36,759 bases of DNA, from NCBI GenBank assembly GCA_937895955.1, contig CALAZI010000193.1:1-36759 (forward strand), in the 5' to 3' direction. This DNA is from an uncultured Alphaproteobacteria bacterium (GTDB lineage Bacteria > Pseudomonadota > Alphaproteobacteria > Caulobacterales > Parvularculaceae). Positions within the stretch are counted from its first letter, which is position 1. Every line of letters begins with the position of its first letter. The position numbers were made by a program, and so were the translations under genes. Below, in pieces: positions 1 through 8,343 of the stretch. A model generated the notes under the pieces. That model did not search any database, was not told where the DNA came from, and saw only the letters and a list, made by a program, of their open reading frames with translations.

Positions 1-288
1 ACCACCTATCGAACGCTGAAATCGAAGGACGGCGTTTCGTTCATCGAAGCAAAACCGAAGACCGGCCGCACGCATCAGATCCGCGTTCATCTGGCGTCCA
101 TCGGCGCGCCGATCATCGGCGACCCGCTCTATGGCGATTTATCAAACGAAGATCGCGCGCAACCTGTGATGCTGCACGCAAGGCGCGTCATCATTCCGAT
201 TTCAAAAAACAAGGAGCCGGTCGTCATTGAGGCGTCGCCGCCGGACGCTATGCGCGCCATGCTTGAAAAATGCGGTTTAGAGCTCTGA
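1..288 (+). CDS. RluA-family 23S rRNA pseudouridine synthase, 3' part
   Basis: The reading frame is open from base 1 to a TGA at 286-288, giving the last 95 residues of a protein whose start lies outside the window. The motif GRTHQIRVHL, followed by GDPLYG and LHARR, is the C-terminal signature of the RluA/RluC/RluD family, which isomerises specific uridines in 23S rRNA or tRNA to pseudouridine. The catalytic aspartate (HRLDxxTSG motif) would lie upstream, so activity and exact subfamily cannot be judged here. The last 12 bases overlap tail-to-tail with the convergent membrane-protein gene on the minus strand, leaving no room for a separate terminator. Confidence 0.88.
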   Translation, partial: TTYRTLKSKDGVSFIEAKPKTGRTHQIRVHLASIGAPIIGDPLYGDLSNEDRAQPVMLHARRVIIPISKNKEPVVIEASPPDAMRAMLEKCGLEL

Positions 289-933
289 CGCCGGATGCGG
301 CGCGGGGCAAGCGTCCGTCTCGACCGTCTCATTCGCCTTGGCGTCAACACGCCAGCAATCGTCAAACACCGAACAATAGCAAATAATGAGGTTTGCGCGG
401 TCGGACCTGACGAGATCGCGAAAACCGGCGACAATTTCCGCCGAGGCGTATTTCGCCTCAATCGATACGACCGTTATGTCCTCATTGGGGGCGATCACGG
501 CGCCGAGAATCGGCTCGTGCGAAACGCCGATCCGCTCTTCGCCGATCAGCGGTTCGATGACGTCGTACCAATTCGACTTTTCTTCGCCGTCGATGACGAG
601 TTTCACATATTTGACGACAGCCGGACCAATGCCGCGATTGCCGACGATCACATCGTAGCGCTCTGCGCCGACGACGCCGTTATTCAAATCGCGCACGCGA
701 ATATGCGGCCAGACGCTCGCCTGCTGCTGCTTGCGAACCGCATCCGCCTCGTTCAGCGCGGCGTAAAGCGCAACGACGCCGATCATAAACCCGATTACAG
801 CGAGTATTGTTTGCGCGACGGAAATGCGCAGCGCGATCTGCTCCGTTCGCTCAAGACGGGCGAGACGTTCCGCCTCGCAGCGGTCGGGCGATAGCTCGCC
901 GCCGGTGTCAGCAGGAGGCGTCGCCTCGCTCAT
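277..933 (-). CDS. Single-pass membrane protein of unknown function, last gene of the F1 ATP synthase operon
   Basis: A 218-residue protein whose ATG lies one base beyond the atpC stop codon, so it is probably cotranscribed with the ATP synthase genes. I do not recognise a named family. Visible parts are a charged N-terminal region of about 35 residues, one hydrophobic segment at about residues 38-62 (AQTILAVIGFMIGVVALYAAL), then a soluble domain starting with QQQASVWPHIRV and containing YDVIVGNRGIGPAVVKYVK. That WPxxxV...NxGxGPA pattern occurs in many conserved hypothetical proteins with one N-terminal membrane anchor. The function is unknown. A role in ATP synthase assembly is possible only by position. 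The 3' end overlaps the pseudouridine synthase gene. Confidence 0.85.
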   Translation of the reverse strand: MSEATPPADTGGELSPDRCEAERLARLERTEQIALRISVAQTILAVIGFMIGVVALYAALNEADAVRKQQQASVWPHIRVRDLNNGVVGAERYDVIVGNRGIGPAVVKYVKLVIDGEEKSNWYDVIEPLIGEERIGVSHEPILGAVIAPNEDITVVSIEAKYASAEIVAGFRDLVRSDRANLIICYCSVFDDCWRVDAKANETVETDACPAPHPASEL

Positions 934-934
934 G

Positions 935-1333
935 TCAGAGCGCGGCCTGCAATTCTTTCATGCGAGCGAGCGTCGTCTGCGCCGCTTCGCGCGTTTCCTG
1001 CGTAACGTCGGCGTCGGCGAGATCTTCCTCGGCGTCCTTAATACGCTGAGCGATCATCTCGCGAGAGAGATCGGCGACATTGATCGCCTCTTCGGCGAGG
1101 ATCGTCAGGCCCGTCGGCGAAACTTCAGCGAAACCGCCGCGCACGAAAATGCGCTTTTCATCAGCGCCGTTCTTTACCCGGACAACGCCCGGCGCGAGCA
1201 CCGACATCAAAGGCGCATGGCCCGGCAGAACGCCGAATATGCCCTCGGCGCCCGGCGCCTCGACCATATCGACATCGGCGGAAATCAGCTCTTTTTCCGG
1301 CGAGACTAGATTGAAGTGGAGCTTGCCAGCCAT
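935..1333 (-). CDS. atpC: F1 ATP synthase subunit epsilon
   Basis: A 132-residue protein matching the epsilon subunit in length and in its N-terminal beta-sandwich sequence (LHFNLVSPEKELISADVDMVEAPGAEGIFGVLPGHAPL). Epsilon is part of the F1 central stalk; it couples rotation to catalysis and inhibits ATP hydrolysis. The C-terminal region (ADLSREMIAQRIKDAEEDLADA) is the usual alpha-helical hairpin. It is the fifth gene of atpHAGDC, 9 bases after atpD, and is followed almost without a gap by the membrane-protein gene. Confidence 0.96.
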   Translation of the reverse strand: MAGKLHFNLVSPEKELISADVDMVEAPGAEGIFGVLPGHAPLMSVLAPGVVRVKNGADEKRIFVRGGFAEVSPTGLTILAEEAINVADLSREMIAQRIKDAEEDLADADVTQETREAAQTTLARMKELQAAL

Positions 1334-1342
1334 CGACCGACC

Positions 1343-2773
<1,431 letters not shown>

Positions 2774-2802
2774 GACCGTTCTTCCTTCATTTATTCGCGC
2801 GT

Positions 2803-3684
2803 CTAGAGCGCCTCGGCGCCCGAGATGATTTCAATGAGTTCTTTGGTAATTTGCGCCTGACGGGCGCGGTTATACTGGAGCGTCAGCTTGTCGATCATGT
2901 CGCCGGCGTTGCGCGTGGCGTTGTCCATCGCCGTCATCGAGGCGGCCTGTTCCGAAGCGACGTTTTCTAAGAGCGCGCGAAACACCTGCACGGCAACATA
3001 GCGCGGCAGCAGCGCTTTCAGGATAAGATCTTCTTCAGGCTCGTATTCGTAAACGGCGCCTTTCAGATCGGGCTTTTCAACGCCTTCCGGAGCAACGGCC
3101 GGGATGATCTGCTGCGCCGTCGGGACCTGTGAGACGACGTTTTTGAACTGGCCGTAGAAAAGCGTCGCGACGTCAAACTCGCCGGCGGCGAACATCTCGA
3201 GCACTTTTTCGGCGATGTCATGCGCCTGCGCGAATCCGATCTGGCGCACTTCGGCGAAATTCGTCTTCCAGACGATGAGATCGCCGTAGAGGCGCTTCAG
3301 CTGGTCATTGCCCTTGCGGCCGACGGTGATGATCCTGACCGTCTTGCCCTCGCTTTGGAGCTTGACGATGCGCTCGCGCGCAAGTCGCACGATCGACGAG
3401 TTGAAGGCGCCGCAGAGGCCCTTGTCCGCAGTCGCAACGATCAGGAGATGAACCTTGTCGCCGCCAGTGCCGGCGAGAAGTTTCGGCGCGTTCGGATTGT
3501 CTTTCGCGGAAGCCGCCAGATTGGCGAGAACGCCCTCCATCCGTTCCGTATAGGGACGGGCGGCTTTCGCGGCTTCTTCGGCGCGACGAAGCTTCGCCGC
3601 GGCGACCATCTGCTTCGCCTTGGTGATCTTCTTCGTCGACTTGACCGACGCGATCCGGTTTTTGAGGGCCTTTAGGCTCGGCAT
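2803..3684 (-). CDS. atpG: F1 ATP synthase subunit gamma
   Basis: A 293-residue gamma subunit, the rotating central shaft of F1. Both coiled-coil ends are recognisable: the N-terminal MPSLKALKNRIASVKSTKKI and the C-terminal segment with MTAMDNATRNAGDMI and YNRARQAQITKELIEI. The central Rossmann-like part includes ATADKGLCGAFNSSIV. Length is normal and no residues are missing. It sits between atpA (12-base gap) and atpD. Confidence 0.97.
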   Translation of the reverse strand: MPSLKALKNRIASVKSTKKITKAKQMVAAAKLRRAEEAAKAARPYTERMEGVLANLAASAKDNPNAPKLLAGTGGDKVHLLIVATADKGLCGAFNSSIVRLARERIVKLQSEGKTVRIITVGRKGNDQLKRLYGDLIVWKTNFAEVRQIGFAQAHDIAEKVLEMFAAGEFDVATLFYGQFKNVVSQVPTAQQIIPAVAPEGVEKPDLKGAVYEYEPEEDLILKALLPRYVAVQVFRALLENVASEQAASMTAMDNATRNAGDMIDKLTLQYNRARQAQITKELIEIISGAEAL

Positions 3685-3696
3685 CGCTCTCTCGCT

Positions 3697-5226
3697 TTAG
3701 GCGAACTTTTTCACGAAGGAATCGAGGATCGAGACGAGTTTGTCCTCGTCCGCCTTTTCAAGCTTGCCGGTCTCGCGGACCGTTTTGAGGAGCCCCGCGT
3801 GATCAGCGTGAAGGTGGCGGAGGAACTCCTTTTCGAATTCCTGAACGCGGTTTTTCGGCATCTTATCGAGATAGCCTCTGACGCCGGCGAAAATGACGCA
3901 AACCTGTTCCTCGACCTGAAGCGGGGAATATTGCGGCTGCTTCATCAATTCGGTGAGGCGGTCGCCGCGCGCCAGAATGCGCTGCGTCGTCGCATCAAGG
4001 TCGGAACCGAACTGCGCGAAGGCGGCGAGTTCGCGATATTGGGCAAGCTCGCCTTTGATCTTGCCGGCGACCTGTTTCATCGCCTTGATCTGCGCCGAGG
4101 AGCCGACGCGCGACACCGACAGACCGACGTTCACCGCAGGACGAATGCCCTGATAGAAAAGGTCGGTTTCCAGGAAGATCTGGCCGTCGGTGATCGAGAT
4201 CACGTTGGTCGGGATATAGGCCGAGACGTCGTTCGCCTGCGTTTCGATGATCGGCAACGCCGTCAGCGAACCGGCGCCGTGATCGGCGTTCAGTTTCGCC
4301 GCGCGCTCCAAGAGGCGCGAGTGAAGATAGAAAACGTCGCCCGGATAGGCCTCGCGGCCCGGCGGACGGCGAAGGAGAAGCGACATCTGACGATAGGCGA
4401 CGGCCTGTTTGGAGAGATCGTCATAGATCATCAGCGCGTGCATGCCGTTGTCGCGGAAATATTCGCCCATGGCGCAACCGGCGAACGGCGCGAGGAACTG
4501 AAGCGGGGCAGGCTCTGACGCCGTCGCAGCGACGACGATCGAATATTCAAGCGCGCCGTTGTCTTCGAGCGTCTTGACGATCTGCGCGACGGTCGAACGC
4601 TTCTGACCGATCGCGACATAGACGCAATAAAGTTTTTTCGACTCGTCGCCGGCGGCGTTGATTTCTTTCTGGTTGAGGATCGTGTCGATGCAGATCGCCG
4701 TCTTGCCGGTCTGGCGGTCGCCGATGACAAGCTCCCGCTGGCCGCGGCCGACCGGGATCATCGCGTCGATCGCCTTGATGCCCGTCTGCACCGGTTCGTG
4801 CACGGATTTCCGCGGCAGAATGCCCGGCGCCTTCACGTCCACGACGCGGCGTTCCGTCGCCTCGATCGGGCCTTTGCCGTCAATCGGGTTGCCAAGCGGA
4901 TCGACGACGCGGCCGAGAAGGCCTTTGCCGACCGGCACGTCAACGATCGACTTGGTGCGCTTGACGGTGTCGCCTTCTTTGATGTTCCGGTCTTCGCCGA
5001 AGATGACGACGCCGACATTGTCGCTTTCAAGGTTCAGCGCCATGCCTTTAACGCCGTCCGAGAACTCGACCATCTCGCCCGCCTGGACGTTGTCGAGACC
5101 GTAAACGCGCGCAATGCCGTCGCCGACCGACAGCACCTGACCGATCTCGGAGACTTCGGCGTCCTTGCCGAAATCCTTGATCTGCTGCTTCAGGATGCTG
5201 GAAATTTCAGCCGCGTTCAGTTCCAT
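3697..5226 (-). CDS. atpA: F1 ATP synthase subunit alpha
   Basis: A 509-residue alpha subunit with its nucleotide-binding P-loop GDRQTGKT at residues 169-176 and the family's N-terminal crown domain (MELNAAEISSILKQQI). Alpha subunits bind non-catalytic nucleotide and form the F1 head with beta. The segment ending SLSVSRVGSSAQ holds the conserved arginine-finger region. Its ATG starts 4 bases after the atpH stop, which suggests translational coupling. Confidence 0.98.
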   Translation of the reverse strand: MELNAAEISSILKQQIKDFGKDAEVSEIGQVLSVGDGIARVYGLDNVQAGEMVEFSDGVKGMALNLESDNVGVVIFGEDRNIKEGDTVKRTKSIVDVPVGKGLLGRVVDPLGNPIDGKGPIEATERRVVDVKAPGILPRKSVHEPVQTGIKAIDAMIPVGRGQRELVIGDRQTGKTAICIDTILNQKEINAAGDESKKLYCVYVAIGQKRSTVAQIVKTLEDNGALEYSIVVAATASEPAPLQFLAPFAGCAMGEYFRDNGMHALMIYDDLSKQAVAYRQMSLLLRRPPGREAYPGDVFYLHSRLLERAAKLNADHGAGSLTALPIIETQANDVSAYIPTNVISITDGQIFLETDLFYQGIRPAVNVGLSVSRVGSSAQIKAMKQVAGKIKGELAQYRELAAFAQFGSDLDATTQRILARGDRLTELMKQPQYSPLQVEEQVCVIFAGVRGYLDKMPKNRVQEFEKEFLRHLHADHAGLLKTVRETGKLEKADEDKLVSILDSFVKKFA

Positions 5227-5230
5227 GGCT

Positions 5231-5797
5231 TCAAGCCTCTTTCATCACGGATTTCAGTCGATTGAGTTTGGTCTTGAGGGAGGAGTCGATCATTTTCGAC
5301 CCGACTTTCACGATCATGCCGCCGAGCAGGTCCTTGTCGACCTTGACGGAAAGATTGACGGCCTTGCCGACGACGCGCTCGATCTCGCCGCGCAGGCGCT
5401 TCGTCTGCTCGTCATTCAGCGCCGCCGCCGACACCGCTTCTGCGCTCACCTCGCCGCGATGGTCGGCCAGACGCTGCGCGAATGCGGTGATGACGCCTTC
5501 AAGCGCGAAAAGACGACCATTGGCCGCAACGACGCCGAGGAACTTGCGGACAAGGTCGCTGACGCCGGCTTTTGCGGCGATCGCCGCCACCGCGCGCGCC
5601 TTTTCGTCGGCGCCGTAGACGGGGCTCGCCAGGAACGCCCGGAAATCGGAGGACGAGGCCGAAAGGGCGGAAAGCGTTTTGAAATCCGCCTCGACGCGCT
5701 CAAGAGCGCCTTCCTCAAGCGCAAGATCAAACAGGGCTTCAGCGTAGCGTTGAGCCGCGCCGGAGACTATCGGCGAATGAGAGGCATCCGAAGACAT
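5231..5797 (-). CDS. atpH: F1 ATP synthase subunit delta
   Basis: A 188-residue delta (OSCP-like) subunit, which links the F1 head to the peripheral stalk. The N-terminus SPIVSGAAQRYAEALFDLALEEGALERV is typical. I chose the ATG at 5795-5797 (MSSDASHS) because family members begin near this point. A longer reading uses a TTG at 5845 and adds 16 atypical residues. A GGGAG lies about 13 bases upstream of the chosen ATG. It is the first gene of the cluster; the F0 subunits are not in the window, as is usual in alphaproteobacteria. Confidence 0.95.
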   Translation of the reverse strand: MSSDASHSPIVSGAAQRYAEALFDLALEEGALERVEADFKTLSALSASSSDFRAFLASPVYGADEKARAVAAIAAKAGVSDLVRKFLGVVAANGRLFALEGVITAFAQRLADHRGEVSAEAVSAAALNDEQTKRLRGEIERVVGKAVNLSVKVDKDLLGGMIVKVGSKMIDSSLKTKLNRLKSVMKEA

Positions 5798-6044
5798 GAG
5801 GGCGTTTGAGCTCCCGTCCGGTCCGGCGCCCCGAAAGGCGCCCAAGCGATTGAATTTACAGCGAATTTAGGAGCCGACCTTGCGCGCGCAAATAGCCCCT
5901 CGACGCGAATTGGCGTGCCGATAGCATGGACCTCGCGGCGACGCAACAATCGCCGATGCGGCTGAATGGCCGGCGGGTCGATAGCGGTCGCACGGGGGTC
6001 GCCGCTGGGTTAGGCTGTCATCGGCTTATTGTTCGGGGGGGAGC
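5798..6044. other. Divergent intergenic region between atpH and the S9 peptidase gene
   Basis: These 247 bases separate two divergently transcribed genes and must hold both promoters. Besides the candidate atp promoter and the 12-bp palindrome at 5880-5891, I see a GGGGGGGAG purine stretch at 6035-6043 that acts as ribosome-binding site for the peptidase gene. No open frame here looks like a gene, and I could not assign a convincing promoter for the rightward gene. Confidence 0.6.
5864..5891 (-). promoter_or_regulatory. Candidate promoter of the atpHAGDC operon
   Basis: Read on the minus strand, TTGCGC (5886-5891) and TAAATT (5864-5869) are separated by 16 bases, giving a plausible sigma-70-type -35/-10 pair about 65 bases before the atpH ATG. 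The -35 hexamer is half of a perfect 12-bp palindrome, TTGCGCGCGCAA, at 5880-5891. The predicted leader would contain two GGCGCC blocks (5825-5830, 5837-5842) that can pair around a 6-base loop. This is motif inspection only. Confidence 0.3.
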
Positions 6045-8006
6045 ATGATCAAAATCGTCAGCGCTGCGGTCGCTGTTCTTTCAGCGCTTATCGTTCCAGC
6101 GCGCGCGCAACCGGCGGCCGATCCGGTCATCTTCGGCGCCATACCCGCCGTCACCGACGTCAAGATTTCGCCGGACGGATCGACGTTGGCGATGCTGCGC
6201 GCTGTCGACGACAAAATGTCCGTCGTTTTTTACGACCTCGCGGATCCGGACTCCAAACCGGCCGGCGTTCAAGTCGGCGGCGGCAAGGCGCGCGATCTTG
6301 TCTGGGCGAATGACGAGCATGTTCTCGTGCTCGCATCGCAAACTGGGCGCATGCAGACAACGACCGGCCTTGAAACGATCGAATTCTTCCGATGGTTCTC
6401 CGTATCAAAATCGACGATGAAATCGATCGTTCTCTTCGGCAACGAAGGGAACCTGTATATCTCTTCCGCAGGCAATCTGATTGCGACGACGCCGTCGGAT
6501 CCCGACCGGGCGTTATTCGCACGTTATTACACGCTCAAGGCGGGCGGCGGTTCTTACGATCTGCTGTCAGCCGATCTGAAACGCGGCGATGAGAAGCTCG
6601 TCGACGCCGGAACGCGACGAACCTATGACTGGCTCGTCTCAAGAACGGGGAACCCGCTGGCGCGCCTCGACTATGATGATCTCAAAAAAGCGACGATCCT
6701 CTATGCGAGAGCGGACGGCGAAGGCCAGTTTCAGCGAATCAAGGAGTTTGAGGACAAGCCGGGCGCGCCGTCGAGCATCAGCTTTTACGGTCTTGCGCCG
6801 AACGGCGAAGAATTCGTCGCGGCCCTTCCCGGCGCAGGCAATCGGCGGGCGCTTGTGTCGATGTCGCCTTTCACGGGCGAAGTTTTATCAACCCTTTTCG
6901 CGCATGAAGAATTCGACATCGACGGCGTCATCTACGATTATCGCAAGGCGACTGCGACCGGCGCCAGATTCACTGACGACATTCCGCGTTACGTTCACTT
7001 CGATCCGGACGAGCAAAAAATCCAAGATTCGCTGGAAAAAGCGCTGCCGGGAGCGTCGCCCAGCATCATTTCAAAGTCGGCAGACGGCGAAAAAACGGTC
7101 GTCAAAGTTTTGTATACGGATCATCCTGAGCAATATTTTCTCTTCGACAGGTCGGCAAAGACGCTCAACATGGTCGCCAGCGCCTATCCGGCGATTGACG
7201 GCAAGGTCGCCGCGAAAAAGGAACGCTTCGATCATACGAGCTCCGACGGTCTGGAAATTCCGGGCTATCTGACCGTTCCGTCAGGCGCCTCCAGACAGAA
7301 CATGCCGCTTATTGTGCTTCCGCATGGCGGTCCGCAGGGTCGTGACGACATGACTTTTGACTGGTGGTCGTTTTTCTACGCAGCGAACGGCTATCTTGTG
7401 TACCAGCCGAATTTCCGCGGTTCGGACGGCTATGGCGCGGATTTCGTCGCCGCCGGCTTCGGCGAATGGGGCCGCAAGATGCAGGACGACATCACCTACG
7501 GCGTCAAAAAGCTGATCGCCGACGGAACCGTCGATCCGAAACGCATCTGCATCGTCGGCGGAAGTTACGGCGGTTATGCGGCGCTCGCCGGGGCGACGTT
7601 GACGCCTGATCTTTACGCCTGCGCCGTCAGCGTCAACGGCGTGTCGAACCTGCCGGCATTGATCGGACGAAGCGCCAGATGGAGCGATTGGGCGGAAGAC
7701 TATTGGGACGTCCGACTGGGAAGCCGCTCTCGCGACAAAAAGGAACTCGAGGCGGTCAGCCCCAATCTCAACGCCGAGAAAGCCATCGCGCCGATTTTGC
7801 TCATTCACGGTCGGGACGATACGGTCGTTCCCTACAGCCACGCGATCAGGATGCATGACGCGCTCAAAGCGGCCAAAAAGAGCGTCGAGCTTGTCGAATT
7901 AAAGGGCGAGGATCACTGGCTTTCGCGGGCGGCGACGCGAATAACGACGCTTGAAAAATCACTCGAATTCATCGATCGGCATATTGGGATTGGAGCGCCT
8001 CATTGA
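6045..8006 (+). CDS. Exported S9 family (prolyl oligopeptidase-like) serine peptidase
   Basis: A 653-residue protein with an N-terminal signal peptide (MIKIVSAAVAVLSALIVPARAQ), so probably periplasmic. Residues about 30-380 fit the beta-propeller of S9 peptidases. The alpha/beta-hydrolase domain begins near LEIPGYLTVPSG. The nucleophile is Ser507 in GGSYGGYAAL; the acid is Asp591 or its neighbour in HGRDDTVVP; the base is His624 in GEDHWL. The oxyanion region LPHGGPQGRD is also present, so the enzyme looks active. Such enzymes cleave short peptides, often dipeptidyl- or acylaminoacyl-type; the specificity cannot be read here. A purine-rich GGGGGGGAG directly precedes the ATG. The next gene on the same strand is more than 300 bases away, so it is probably monocistronic. 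Confidence 0.93.
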   Translation: MIKIVSAAVAVLSALIVPARAQPAADPVIFGAIPAVTDVKISPDGSTLAMLRAVDDKMSVVFYDLADPDSKPAGVQVGGGKARDLVWANDEHVLVLASQTGRMQTTTGLETIEFFRWFSVSKSTMKSIVLFGNEGNLYISSAGNLIATTPSDPDRALFARYYTLKAGGGSYDLLSADLKRGDEKLVDAGTRRTYDWLVSRTGNPLARLDYDDLKKATILYARADGEGQFQRIKEFEDKPGAPSSISFYGLAPNGEEFVAALPGAGNRRALVSMSPFTGEVLSTLFAHEEFDIDGVIYDYRKATATGARFTDDIPRYVHFDPDEQKIQDSLEKALPGASPSIISKSADGEKTVVKVLYTDHPEQYFLFDRSAKTLNMVASAYPAIDGKVAAKKERFDHTSSDGLEIPGYLTVPSGASRQNMPLIVLPHGGPQGRDDMTFDWWSFFYAANGYLVYQPNFRGSDGYGADFVAAGFGEWGRKMQDDITYGVKKLIADGTVDPKRICIVGGSYGGYAALAGATLTPDLYACAVSVNGVSNLPALIGRSARWSDWAEDYWDVRLGSRSRDKKELEAVSPNLNAEKAIAPILLIHGRDDTVVPYSHAIRMHDALKAAKKSVELVELKGEDHWLSRAATRITTLEKSLEFIDRHIGIGAPH

Positions 8007-8343
8007 GCCGTTTCGCCGCACTGGCGATTGAGAAGCCGTACTACGGAACGCCCTTTAGCGTGCTCGGTCAAATTGCAGCGTATTCAGAATTTCTCCAGAC
8101 GCGACATCCCTGAGCTCAGACCCAACATTACCGTTCAGCAAGCAAGAGTATCGTCGCCAACCTGCTGATGCGCGCCGAATATTTTTCCACAATATTTATT
8201 ATAATTCGTATGCGTATCGATTTTAGAGGCGCCTTTTTGCATGGCCACATTACAATCTTGCGAATTTTCGAATTGTAAGGTGCGGCGCAGGAAGAGAATT
8301 CCCTAGACCTTGATCCGCGGGGAAGTGAACGGAGGCGTAAATC
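8007..8343. other. 337-base intergenic region upstream of the G8-domain protein gene
   Basis: No coding sequence is convincing here. The first half is unremarkable. The second half is clearly AT-richer than the surroundings and contains a perfect -10 hexamer TATAAT at 8200-8205, a nested inverted repeat at 8250-8278, and a strong Shine-Dalgarno GGAGG at 8331-8335, 8 bases before the GTG start at 8344. No good -35 hexamer lies at the expected distance from the TATAAT, which may mean activator dependence. I see no terminator for the upstream peptidase gene. Confidence 0.6.
8250..8278. repeat. Nested inverted repeat upstream of the G8-domain gene
   Basis: The outer arms TTACAAT (8250-8256) and ATTGTAA (8272-8278) are perfectly complementary. 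The inner arms CGAA (8261-8264) and TTCG (8267-8270) flank two T residues. It lies 66 bases before the GTG start and about 45 bases downstream of a TATAAT, a position that suits an operator or an RNA stem in the leader. No T-run follows, so it is not a terminator. Confidence 0.5.
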
